In this document: in pieces, positions 11,201 through 18,192 of the stretch
How positions within the stretch are numbered: position 1 is the first letter of the stretch
Layout: every line of letters begins with the position of its first letter
DNA from: Streptomyces cyaneofuscatus
Lineage (GTDB): Bacteria; Actinomycetota; Actinomycetes; Streptomycetales; Streptomycetaceae
Assembly (NCBI RefSeq): GCF_000718135.1
Contig: NZ_JOEM01000008.1
Coordinates: forward strand, 124,001 to 188,000
Length of the DNA stretch: 64,000 nucleotides
Direction: 5' to 3'
Notes under the pieces: model-generated
Told to the model about the DNA's origin: nothing
The model's input: the letters and a program-made list of their open reading frames with translations, nothing else
The model's database searches: none
Position numbers and translations under genes: made by a program

Positions 11201-13640
11201 CTATCTGGAGCACCGGATGCGGACTCACCTCGACGAAGACCCCGACCCCGTCCGCTCGCAGGCGTTCCAGCGCGCGATCGAAGCGCACGGGCTCGCGCAG
11301 GTTGCGGCACCAGTAGTCCGCGTCGAGCTCCGGCCCGGCTGCCCGCTCCCCCGTCACGCTCGAATAGAAGGCGATCCCCGCCTCCGCTGGGGTGAGGCCG
11401 GTGAGCTGCTCGCGCAGGGCGGGCAGCAGCACATCCATGTGCGGGCTGTGCGACGCGTAGTCCACGTCCACGCGCTGGCAGTACGCGCCGGTGGCCTCCA
11501 TCTGTGCGAGGAAGCGGTCCAGCGCCTCGGCGTCTCCGGCCACGACGGTCGACCGCGCGGTGTTCACCACCGCGACGGACAGCGCATCGCCGAAGTCCGC
11601 CAGCTGCTCGACGACTTCGCCCACCGGGCGCTCCACGAGTCCCATCGCCCCGGCCGGCGCATGGTCGTGCACGGCCCGAGCGCGCAACGCCACGATGCGA
11701 GCGCCGTCCGCCAGGCTCAACGCCCCGCTGACGACCGCCGCGGCCACCTCGCCCTGGCTGTGGCCGACGACCGCCGAGGGCTCTACGCCCCAGGCGCGCC
11801 ACATCGCGGCGAGGCCGACGTACATCGCGAACAACGCCGGCTGCACCACGTCCGTGCGTGTGAAGGGCGGCGCGACACCGTCCTGCCCGCGCACGATCGC
11901 GGCGACCGAGAACCCGGTGTACGGGGCGAGGGCCTCGTCGCAGGCCGTCACGGCCTCGCGGAACGCCTCGTTCTGCTCCCACAGCGCCCGGCCCATCCCC
12001 CACCACTGGGCGCCCTGGCCGGGGAAGACGAACGCGACGCGCCCGCGCTCGGCAGCCGCGCCCGTTACCACCGTGTCGTGGCTCTCGTCCGCGGCGAGCG
12101 CCCGCAGACCGGCCGCCGCATCGTCCGTCGTGCCGGCGATCACCACGCCACGCGTGGGGTGGTGCGTGCGGGTGGTCGCCAGCGAGTAGGCGACGTCGGA
12201 CAGCCTCGTACCGGGCGACCGGCCGAGGTGGTCCGCCAGCCGTGCGGCGTTACGGGCGAGCGCGTGCGGGCTCGTGCCGGACACCGCCAGGCAGACCGGG
12301 CCGCCCGCATCCGGTGCGGCCTGTACGGGGGCGCCCTCAGGTGCCTCGCCGAGGGCGATGTGCGCGTTGGTGCCGCCGTATCCGAAGCTGCTCACCCCCG
12401 CGAACCGCGGCCCGGCCGGCCACGCGGCTGCCTCGGTGACCACGTCCAGACGTTCGGCGGAGAAGTCGATACGCGGGTTCGGTGTGCGGAAGTGCAGGCT
12501 GGGCGGGATGACGCCGTGGTGCACCGCCAGCGCGGCCTTGACGAGCCCGAGCACGCCGGCCGCCGGTTCGAGGTGGCCGAAGTTCGTCTTCGCCGAGCCG
12601 ATGCGCAGCGGTGCGGGCCGGTCGGGCCCGAACACGGTGCCGAGCGCGCCCGCCTCCGTCACGTCGCCCAGGGGCGTGCCCGTGCCGTGCGCCTCGACGT
12701 AGGACACCGCGCTCGGCGCGACGCCGGCGTTCTCCCACGCCGACCGCAGCACCTCCGTCTGCGCCTCGTGGCCGGGGGCGGTCAGTCCGTCCGTCGCGCC
12801 GTCGTTGTTGACGGCGCTGCCGTGGACCAGGGCGTAGACGCGGTCGCCGTCGGCAAGCGCGTCGGAGAGCCGACGCAGCACGACCACCGCACAGCCCTCG
12901 CCCCGGGCATAGCCGTCGCCGTCGCCGTCGAAGGCCCGGGACAGTCCGGCCGGGCTCTGCGTGCCGAGTCTCGTCAGGGCCACCGAGGTGTTCGGGTGCA
13001 GCATCAGGTTGACCCCGCCGGCGAGTGCGAAGTCCGACTCGCCGGAGCGCAGGCTCTGCACGGCGAGGTGCACCGCGACCAGGGAGGAGCTGGAGGCGGT
13101 CGCCACGCCCATCGCGGGGCCGCGCAGCCCCAGCGCGTAGGCGATGCGGGACGGGATCACCGAGTTGTCCCAGCCGATGGCGGAGTGGGCGTGGATGGCC
13201 TCGGCGGCGCCCTGCGTGAACAGCGGGTACTCCTGCCACATCGCGCCCATGAAGACGCCGGTGCGGGTGCCCGTGAGGCTCGCCGGGGAACGCCGCGCGT
13301 CCTCGACGGCGGCGCACGCCACCTCCAGGGCGATCCGCTGCTGCGGGTCCATCTGCCGTGCCTCGGCCGGTGGGATGGAGAAGTGCTCCGCGTCGAATCC
13401 CGTGACGTCGTCGAGGAATCCGCCGCGGCGGTTCGCCGCCCCGCCGGAGGCCTCCGCGGCGGCCCACGCGGCGGCGTTCCACCGGTCGTCCGGCACCTGG
13501 CGCACCGCGTCGACACCGTCGAGCAGCGCCTGCCAGAGTGCGGCCGGGTCCTCGATCCGTGCCGGCAGTCGGCAGCCGATGCCGACGATCGCCACCGGCT
13601 CGTGGCGGCCGTACGTCCGCGCGGCGGTCAGGTCAGACAC
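5199..13640 (-). CDS. Gene C: two-module type I PKS, KS(S)-AT-ACP-KS-AT(dead)-DH-ER(remnant)-KR-ACP
   Basis: 2813 aa. The loading module has a KS at about 13-435 with the active Cys changed to Ser183 (VATASSSSLV), both His motifs kept (EAHGTGT, FGHLEP). Its AT, at about 530-840, has GHSQGE and YASH, the signature of methylmalonyl selectivity; the ACP Ser is near 944. A His-Thr-Gln repeat linker follows. Module 1 has an intact KS (Cys1201, DTACSSS). Its AT region (about 1540-1780) has GDAQG instead of GHSxG and lacks roughly 100 residues including YASH. The DH has His1841 and Asp2012. An ER stub (about 2300-2437) lacks the NADPH fold. The KR has LDD (B-type) and Tyr2595, and the ACP Ser is 2765. 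Predicted action: a propionyl-type starter, then one malonyl extension reduced to an enoyl. The GTG start overlaps gene B by 8 nt. Gene E would supply malonyl. Confidence 0.92.
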   Translation of the reverse strand: MSDLTAARTYGRHEPVAIVGIGCRLPARIEDPAALWQALLDGVDAVRQVPDDRWNAAAWAAAEASGGAANRRGGFLDDVTGFDAEHFSIPPAEARQMDPQQRIALEVACAAVEDARRSPASLTGTRTGVFMGAMWQEYPLFTQGAAEAIHAHSAIGWDNSVIPSRIAYALGLRGPAMGVATASSSSLVAVHLAVQSLRSGESDFALAGGVNLMLHPNTSVALTRLGTQSPAGLSRAFDGDGDGYARGEGCAVVVLRRLSDALADGDRVYALVHGSAVNNDGATDGLTAPGHEAQTEVLRSAWENAGVAPSAVSYVEAHGTGTPLGDVTEAGALGTVFGPDRPAPLRIGSAKTNFGHLEPAAGVLGLVKAALAVHHGVIPPSLHFRTPNPRIDFSAERLDVVTEAAAWPAGPRFAGVSSFGYGGTNAHIALGEAPEGAPVQAAPDAGGPVCLAVSGTSPHALARNAARLADHLGRSPGTRLSDVAYSLATTRTHHPTRGVVIAGTTDDAAAGLRALAADESHDTVVTGAAAERGRVAFVFPGQGAQWWGMGRALWEQNEAFREAVTACDEALAPYTGFSVAAIVRGQDGVAPPFTRTDVVQPALFAMYVGLAAMWRAWGVEPSAVVGHSQGEVAAAVVSGALSLADGARIVALRARAVHDHAPAGAMGLVERPVGEVVEQLADFGDALSVAVVNTARSTVVAGDAEALDRFLAQMEATGAYCQRVDVDYASHSPHMDVLLPALREQLTGLTPAEAGIAFYSSVTGERAAGPELDADYWCRNLREPVRFDRALERLRADGVGVFVEVSPHPVLQIALAQGTEADGTAVVVGSLRREHGGIEQALRGLAELHTQGVPIPWQRVFPASGTRRADLPTYAFQRRSYWLDEHDDAIPVAASASWREDVMALPEPERPGSVVALVTEEAAALLGRPADGVRPGMTLREQGFDSLMVVELRNRLSARTRIPLPTVLAFDYPTPQAIATLLLTHAGAEHTQHTQHTQHTQHTQDTQDDAPEASPAVAAAPLRPDDDDPVVIVSMACRLPDGIDTPEGFWDLLADGREASSPFPQRWDGWDLGTIEEAERAATGRRFERKGGFVRDVEDFDAAFFGLSPREALSLDPQQRLVLEVVWEALERANLRTASLEGSNTGVYLGAMSSDYDIARRWDVGSSDGYKITGNGSSLISGRVAYTLGLSGPALTIDTACSSSLVALRLACEALRSGQCDLALAGGVTVMSTPQIFVEFSRLNGLAADGRCKSFADDADGTSWAEGCGVLVLKRLSDARRDGDRVLAVVRGTAMNQDGRSQGLTAPNGLAQQRLLRSALADGGLTPSDIDAVEAHATGTVLGDPIEAGALAAVFSGRVRPVHLGSAKSNIGHAQAASGVIGVIKMVLALQHEWLPSTLHAEKPNTRIDWTGGELELLRQPRKWPRTRRVRRAGISSFGISGTNTHVIIEEAPETVVADRPGDDGLVHPLVVSGTDAAALRAQARHWAEWLDARPAASMRDIAYTSAVGRTHFDARAVVFAGNAVAAAEALRAVEPGSSGTAPGEIAFVFGGQDVQLPGMNSQLLEQSAVFRDTVAECDAVLTPLTGWSVLKVLRGEEDVNGPDVLPCTLFATYLGCAALWRSWGVEPAAVVGDAQGEVAAAVVSGALSLEDGARVVALRARARSGDAVGGALPGIVPARTSLPFRSCLTGEVVPGPELGGDHWFRDLPEPEPAGLDRALERLRGEGFGVFLEVGPPSEGGSGGVDQLWRTAATLFERGFPLDWERVLGSRGAGKVDIPTYAFQRQRFWLGDPPAGPAAVTAGRSADGHPWFEAITALAGGGGHLFTGRLSLDDGPWLADHTVGGQVYVPGAGLIDATLSAARTAGADAVADLTLLEPVVLLPGRVLRIQATVGDPDAHGRRPFAFHSQPEDTDEPLIWQQHVTGECVTRAHVGGALPPDIDPDIDDWPGPDARVLDIEAFYGRALANGLDYGPAFRGLRQLACRDGIYYARVSLPDALDPDGHGLHPALFDAALQVVVAGLMEAGAAPGPLVPFIWSDVELFRAAGRELTVRVSYESGGDEGLAPATVWLADPAGHLVARIGRLKFQRGRRRGHPFAEHLYRVGFERVHPQAETPDPAGTLVVGDAELGAGLGADAVPDLDALVQRLDVRAEAPRRLLFALPDRASAQGDDAERSAAEALRALQVCFGDARLQSTELVWITRDAVSSSPDDQAGNWAHAAVWGMVRTARTEQPERVLRLVDLDPGTPDFSLLARVIGTGGEPEYVLRGGRAHVPRARPTVEKVDALVLPDEGGWHVHRREDDQLDVIAAPHDEGASDPLAPSEVRVEVRAAGMSPEHTRGLEFAGIVMEVGSDVTSVHAGDRVVGGAAAALGDQLRVDGAALRPMPANLTFARAAADLSVPDARQDKGSFTAFDVRDAPYALRHARQNAEHRTVLTLPRALDPDGTVLITGGLGELGSALAAHLVRAHGARRLVLLSRRGGNAPEAGSFVRELEAAGAERVDLVAGDVADRDAVAAVLEGIHPGHPLTAVFHLAGVLDDGLVEGFTAERLHRVMAPKVQGARLLDELTERLDLAAFVLFSSAAGTLGTAGQSGYAAANATLDALAANRRKRGLAGLSLAFGLWEQAGVGMTAHLGKAELGRLRRQGIGALTLTEGLNALDVALARPETQLMPVRLELASLRHALGDAEAPPLLRDLLRRTTEGRGAEASEPAQSLDTRLADASEAERPAVLLDLVRSEVADVLGLPGPDSVPADRALRSLGIDSLTMVQLRKRLAKRLNTTLPATLVFDYPTAEAIAGLLLHDATTLRGNEK
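6330..6743 (-). other. Enoylreductase remnant inside gene C
   Basis: The segment (residues about 2300-2437) begins like the catalytic half of an MDR-type ER (LEFAGIVMEVGSDVTSVHAGD). It then jumps directly to the family's C-terminal region (APYALRHARQN...VLTLP). The Rossmann nucleotide-binding part, with its GGVGxAA loop, is absent, leaving about 140 residues where an ER normally has about 300. The reading frame is kept, so this is an in-frame deletion and the module should stop at the enoyl stage. Confidence 0.8.
8301..9023 (-). other. Inactivated, internally deleted acyltransferase domain in gene C module 1
   Basis: Compared with the intact AT upstream in the same protein, residues 1540-1780 keep the N-terminal part (FVFGGQD for FVFPGQG) and the C-terminal linker (PTYAFQRQRFW). 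About 100 central residues, which hold the YASH specificity motif and the catalytic His, are missing. The nucleophile elbow reads GDAQG (residues 1633-1637), with Ala1635 in place of Ser and Asp in place of the preceding His. The domain cannot load an extender. Loading must come from outside, presumably from gene E. Confidence 0.88.
10624..10677 (-). repeat. 9-bp tandem repeat encoding a His-Thr-Gln linker
   Basis: About six near-identical 9-bp units (gtgctgcgt on the plus strand) encode consecutive His-Thr-Gln triplets between the loading ACP and the second KS of gene C. The frame is kept, so the copy number can vary without breaking the protein. It acts as a flexible inter-module linker. 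Confidence 0.9.
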
Positions 13641-16600
13641 GGGTAGCCCCGATCTCGTCGGGCGCGTAGAGCGCCAGGCAGGTCTCCTCGATCGCGGCGA
13701 GCGGCTCCGCGTCGTTCAGGATGGTCATGTGGTTCGCGGCGTCGATCTCCACCAGGCGAAGGCCGGGCATCTCGCGCCCCCAGTCCTGCCGGTAGTTCAC
13801 GTGGTCGAGGGAGAAGGTCTCGCCGGTGACCTGGAAGTAGGGTTCGACCTCGCCCAGGAAGAGCCCGCGCCGGTTGCGGAAGTAGGTGCACACCACGGCT
13901 TCCGGCCGCGGCAGAGGCCTGATGGTGTGTTCGCCGAGCCGGTAGGCGAGCTGGATCGCCATGTTGCGTCTGACGAACCGCGCGGTCCGGTCAGGTCTCA
14001 TGGCGAGCCCGCGCTCGGCCGCCAGCTCCGCGAGCCGCAGAACGAACGCGTCCTCGTCCAGGTCGTCCGCGATCTCGTCCCGGTGCACGAGACGGGCGCG
14101 TAAGGCCGCCGGGTCCTTCTCCCCTGCAGGCCAGAGCAGGGAGTTGACGACCTGGAGAGCCGCGCTCCGCGCCGACTGGAACCCGTTCGCGTTCGACTTC
14201 GCCAGGCCGGTCTCGTCCGGCGAGTCCACCATCGTCAGCGAGGCCACGTCCTGGCCCTGCGCCTGCAGCCGCCGGGTGACCTCGTAGGCGACGATGCCGC
14301 CGAGGCAGAATCCGCCGACATCGTACGGCCCCTCGGGCTGCACCGAGCGGATGACCTCGGTGTAGTACTCGGCCATGGCCGTGATGCCCTCGATCGGCTC
14401 GTCCTCGGTCAGCAGGCCACGGGCCTGGATGCCGTAGAACGGGCGGTCGATCCGCTCGGCGATCGTCCGGTAGGACTCGACGCCGGCGAGGGCCCCGTGG
14501 ATCCAGAAGACCGGCCTGCCCTCGGTCGCGCCGTTGAGGCGCACCAGCTCCGGGGCGGATGCGCGCGGGGAGCCGGCCTGCGCCTCGGACAGTCTCGCGA
14601 CCACGTCGTTCAACGTGTCGTGCGGCTGCCACCATTCAGGCCGGAAACCCGGGAAGGCGTGGCTGATCCGGCCCAGCATCCCAACCAGGAGCAGGGAGTT
14701 GAGACCGTAGTCGGCGAGCGACCTCGTGGGGTCGATCTCGTGGCGCGGCAGGCCCAGCACCGAGGCGACGAGGTCGGCGACGAAGGCTTCGCGGCCCTCG
14801 CCGCCCTCGCCGTCCGGAGGGCCTGTGTACGAGGCCTGATCCGGCCGCGGCGCCTGCTCGGCGAAACACGTCAGCCGTGCGAAGGGGTACCCGGGCAGGG
14901 CGATCCGCCGACGTCGGACGCCGCGATGCATCAGCTCCCACTCCACGACCGTGCCCGCGACCCACTGTTCCGCCAGATGGTCGAGCTGCGCCGGCATCCC
15001 GTCGTACGCGGCGCCGGCAGCGGGATCGACACCGTCGGCGAACACCACGCGGGCGAGCGTGTCCGGGTCGCCGTCCAGCCAACCGCCCAGCAGGCGAGCG
15101 GCCTCACCGGTGCTCCGCGCCACGAACGCCAGCCGGCAGCTCATCGCTTCCCGGCCGACCTGCAACGTGTACGCGATGTCCGCCCAGGAGCGCGGGTCCA
15201 CTTCGGCGAGCCGATGGATCAGCCGGCGCGCCCGCTCGCGCAGAGCGTCGACGCTCCGCGCAGAGAGCACCAGGACCTGCGCACCCGGGTCGTCGTCCAG
15301 GTCCGCGGAGGCGAGGTTCTCGGAGACGAGGTTCTCGGAGACGAGGTTCTCGGAGACGAGGTTCTCGGAGACGAGGTTCTCGGAGGCGGTGTGCTGCTCC
15401 AGGACGACATGCGCGTTCACACCGCCGATCCCGAAGCTGTGCAGGCCCGCGCGGCGCGGCAGCGGCCGGCCGGCGTCGTCGGTGCGCTCCGGCCAGGGCA
15501 GGTTCCGCTCGGCGATGCGCAGTCGCGTCCCCTTGAGGGAGAGGTCGCGGTGCAGCCGCCCGAAGCCCGGGAGCGCCGGGATCACGCCGTGCCGCATCGC
15601 CTGCGCGGTCTTCACCAGCGCGGCCAGGCCGGAGACCACCTCCGTGTGGCCGATGCAGGGCTTCACATTGCCCAGATACGTCACGTCATCGCTGTCGTCC
15701 TCGCCGCGGATTCCGGCGCCGAGCGCCGCCAGCTCCGCGCTGTCCGCCAGTATCGAGCTCATGCCGTGGGTCTCGATGTAGTCCACGGCGGCCGGATCGA
15801 TCGCGGCGTCGGCGTAGGCGTGCGCGACGGCCGTCTTCATGCCCCTGATGTTCGGTGCCGTGAAGGACACCCCCCTGCCGCCGTGGGCCACGCCGGTGCC
15901 GCGTACGACGCAGTGGACGAAGTCCCCGTCCTCCATGGCCCGGCGCAGTGGTTTGATCAGTACGGCGGCGACGCCCTCGCTGCGCGCCGTACCGTCGGCG
16001 CCCTCCTGGAACGGCCGGACGTCGCCGCTCGGGCTGAGCATGCCCGCGGCCCGCATCCCGCCGAAACCCGCGGGCGACATCACCAGGTTCACCCCGCCGA
16101 CCAGCGCCTGCTCGCACTCGCCGTCGCGGATGGACCGGATCGCCCGGTGCAGAGCCACGAACGAGGACGAACACGTCGTGTCGCACTGCTCGCTGGGGCC
16201 GTTGAGGTCGAGCAGGTACGAGATCCGGTTGGGCACCATCGCGGGCGACGGCAGGCTCATCAGGTCCGTGGCCGCGGGCCGGTATTCGCTCTGCGTCGTG
16301 GCGACGAACAGGCCCGTGGGCCGGTTGCGCAGCTCGGCCGGCCGATAACCCGCGTCCTCGACGGCGTTCCACGACGTCATCAGCAGCAGGCGCAGCTCCG
16401 GCGTCACCTGGCGCGCCTCGGTCATCGACATACGGAAGAAGAGTGGGTCGAATTCATGCACCCCGTCGAGGAATCCGCCCCGCAGCGCGGCTGCCTCCTC
16501 GCCGTAGCCCGCCCAGTCCGCACGCTTCTCCGGCGGTGCGGTGATGCACCGCCCGCCCTGCTCGACGATCCGCCAGAACGCGTCGATGTCGTCGGCCCCG

Positions 16601-18168
16601 GGGAAGCGCGCGGACATGCCGACGATCGCCATGCCGTCGAGCGCGGCCTCGTCGAACTCAGGCTCAGGCTGAGGTCGAGGTTGAGGTTGAGGTTGAGGCT
16701 GCACCGGGTCGGGCGCCCGGTCCGGCGGTGCGGGCTCCGGCGGAGGCACCTCCCGCAGCTCATCGGCGTATTCGGCGACGATGAACTCGCCCAGCTCGGC
16801 CAGGGTGTTGTGCTCGAACAGCACCGTGATGTCGAGGTCGATACCGAGCGTCCCGCCGAGGGTCCGGGCCACGTTCACCGCGAAGATCGAATCGAGCCCG
16901 TAGTTCGAGAAGGGCTCGTCCCGCCCGATCCTCGTCCGCGGGATGTCCAGCGCCTCCGCCAGCACATCGAGCGCGACGGCCTCGATGCGGGCCCGCAGCC
17001 GGTCTCCGGGCTCGCTCCCGGCGCTGGGACCGGCCACGGCCCGCGCCGGGCTCTCGGGCACCGGCGCCACGCGCGGCGCGGACGGGCGTGGTACGGCCGT
17101 CGCCTGTCGTATGACGCCGTCGCTCTCGGCCACGATGATCTGCTGTCCCAGGTCCTCGGCGTCCTGGGCGGGCAGCGCGATCGCGCGGAACCCCTCCTGC
17201 GTCAGGACGTGCCGCCAGTTGGCCGCGGAGAGCAGCGGGCTGCCCTGGATGCGCAGGTGCGGGTCCTCGTAGCGCCACCATCCGTCGAGGAGGCCGAACG
17301 AGAACTGGCTGAGCAGGTTGTTCGCGGTCAGCTCGTTCAGGACCAGCAGTCCGCCGGGCCGGAGAAGCGCCTTGGCGTTGCGCAGGGTGTGGCGGATGTC
17401 CCGGGTGGCGTGCAGGACGTTGGCGGCGACCACGGCGTCGTACCCGCCGAGGGTGAGGCCCTGATCCGCCACCGGACGCTCGATGTCCAGGATTCCACAG
17501 GTCAACGACGGGTTCTCCGCACCGAACGAACGCTCCGCGTGATGGAGGAAGGCCCTCGATACGTCGGTGTAGCAGTACTCGCGCACGTCCAGCCGCGCGG
17601 ACCGCAGCGCCTCCAGGACGACGGCGCTCGTGGCACCCGTACCGGCGCCGATCTCCAGGATCCGCGCCGCATCCGCCGTACGGTCCCGTGCCCGCCGTCG
17701 CAACCGCGCCACCAGGTCGGCGGCCAGCACCTGGTTGAAGAACGCCGACGCCGGGTTGGTCGCGTAGGCGTTCTGCACCAGCTCCAGCGATCCGCCGGGA
17801 AACATGACCTCGGTGGCCGGTCGCCGTCCGGTGAGAATGTCGGGGAAGGCACGCAAGGTGGTCTCCACCAGGAGGTGGGTGGCCGCGAGATCGGGGTTCT
17901 CCTGCCACGCGGGCTCTGCCGTCTCCCACTCGCGCCACAGCTGCTCGATCGGCCGGTGCGTCCTCGCATCGTCGAGCAGGATCCTGCCGTCCCGCCGCTC
18001 GATGTGGCCGGCCCCCTCCAAGACGCGCAGGCACTCGCCGAACCAGGCGCCGTACCCCGGCGCGAGGCCTGCCGACTCCCGTGCGGCCTCCGGGGTCTGC
18101 CCGGATTCACGGAACGCGCCGAGCGTGCGCAGATGGGACCAGAGGAAGTCGAGCAGCAGCTGTTTCAT
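13633..18168 (-). CDS. Gene B: trans-AT type PKS, MT-ACP-KS-ACP-TE
   Basis: 1511 aa. The protein starts with a C-methyltransferase (about 1-355; SAM motif LEIGAGTGATS near 170). An ACP (Ser427, GLDSIF) follows; together these complete the KS-DH-KR module left without an ACP at the end of gene A. Next is a KS with Cys666 (DTTCSSSF) and altered motifs ETHGMSS and PCIGHTE, then a pentapeptide-repeat linker and a linker with no AT. A second ACP (Ser1158, GLNSL) precedes a thioesterase at about 1205-1500. The TE has Cys1288 in GFCLGG where most have Ser, an Asp near 1314 and His1480 (ANHMTIL). It should carry out the last extension and release or cyclise the chain. The ATG at 18168 lies 24 nt from gene A and has a GGGACGG-type RBS. 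One TTA codon falls in the TE. Confidence 0.92.
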   Translation of the reverse strand: MKQLLLDFLWSHLRTLGAFRESGQTPEAARESAGLAPGYGAWFGECLRVLEGAGHIERRDGRILLDDARTHRPIEQLWREWETAEPAWQENPDLAATHLLVETTLRAFPDILTGRRPATEVMFPGGSLELVQNAYATNPASAFFNQVLAADLVARLRRRARDRTADAARILEIGAGTGATSAVVLEALRSARLDVREYCYTDVSRAFLHHAERSFGAENPSLTCGILDIERPVADQGLTLGGYDAVVAANVLHATRDIRHTLRNAKALLRPGGLLVLNELTANNLLSQFSFGLLDGWWRYEDPHLRIQGSPLLSAANWRHVLTQEGFRAIALPAQDAEDLGQQIIVAESDGVIRQATAVPRPSAPRVAPVPESPARAVAGPSAGSEPGDRLRARIEAVALDVLAEALDIPRTRIGRDEPFSNYGLDSIFAVNVARTLGGTLGIDLDITVLFEHNTLAELGEFIVAEYADELREVPPPEPAPPDRAPDPVQPQPQPQPRPQPEPEFDEAALDGMAIVGMSARFPGADDIDAFWRIVEQGGRCITAPPEKRADWAGYGEEAAALRGGFLDGVHEFDPLFFRMSMTEARQVTPELRLLLMTSWNAVEDAGYRPAELRNRPTGLFVATTQSEYRPAATDLMSLPSPAMVPNRISYLLDLNGPSEQCDTTCSSSFVALHRAIRSIRDGECEQALVGGVNLVMSPAGFGGMRAAGMLSPSGDVRPFQEGADGTARSEGVAAVLIKPLRRAMEDGDFVHCVVRGTGVAHGGRGVSFTAPNIRGMKTAVAHAYADAAIDPAAVDYIETHGMSSILADSAELAALGAGIRGEDDSDDVTYLGNVKPCIGHTEVVSGLAALVKTAQAMRHGVIPALPGFGRLHRDLSLKGTRLRIAERNLPWPERTDDAGRPLPRRAGLHSFGIGGVNAHVVLEQHTASENLVSENLVSENLVSENLVSENLASADLDDDPGAQVLVLSARSVDALRERARRLIHRLAEVDPRSWADIAYTLQVGREAMSCRLAFVARSTGEAARLLGGWLDGDPDTLARVVFADGVDPAAGAAYDGMPAQLDHLAEQWVAGTVVEWELMHRGVRRRRIALPGYPFARLTCFAEQAPRPDQASYTGPPDGEGGEGREAFVADLVASVLGLPRHEIDPTRSLADYGLNSLLLVGMLGRISHAFPGFRPEWWQPHDTLNDVVARLSEAQAGSPRASAPELVRLNGATEGRPVFWIHGALAGVESYRTIAERIDRPFYGIQARGLLTEDEPIEGITAMAEYYTEVIRSVQPEGPYDVGGFCLGGIVAYEVTRRLQAQGQDVASLTMVDSPDETGLAKSNANGFQSARSAALQVVNSLLWPAGEKDPAALRARLVHRDEIADDLDEDAFVLRLAELAAERGLAMRPDRTARFVRRNMAIQLAYRLGEHTIRPLPRPEAVVCTYFRNRRGLFLGEVEPYFQVTGETFSLDHVNYRQDWGREMPGLRLVEIDAANHMTILNDAEPLAAIEETCLALYAPDEIGATRV
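14101..14103 (-). promoter_or_regulatory. TTA leucine codon in gene B (bldA target)
   Basis: In frame, Leu1356 of gene B (within ALRARLVH of the TE) is encoded by TTA. In Streptomyces TTA is read only by the bldA tRNA, which accumulates late in growth, so complete translation of this releasing domain should depend on bldA. Confidence 0.8.
15313..15387 (-). repeat. 15-bp tandem repeat encoding a Ser-Glu-Asn-Leu-Val linker
   Basis: Five consecutive 15-bp copies (gaggttctcggagac on the plus strand, the last with one change) encode repeated SENLV units just after the KS of gene B. The units are perfectly in frame and nearly identical, pointing to recent slippage or expansion. Confidence 0.93.
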
Positions 18169-18192
18169 GTTCCGTCCCTTCGAAGGCCGCGA

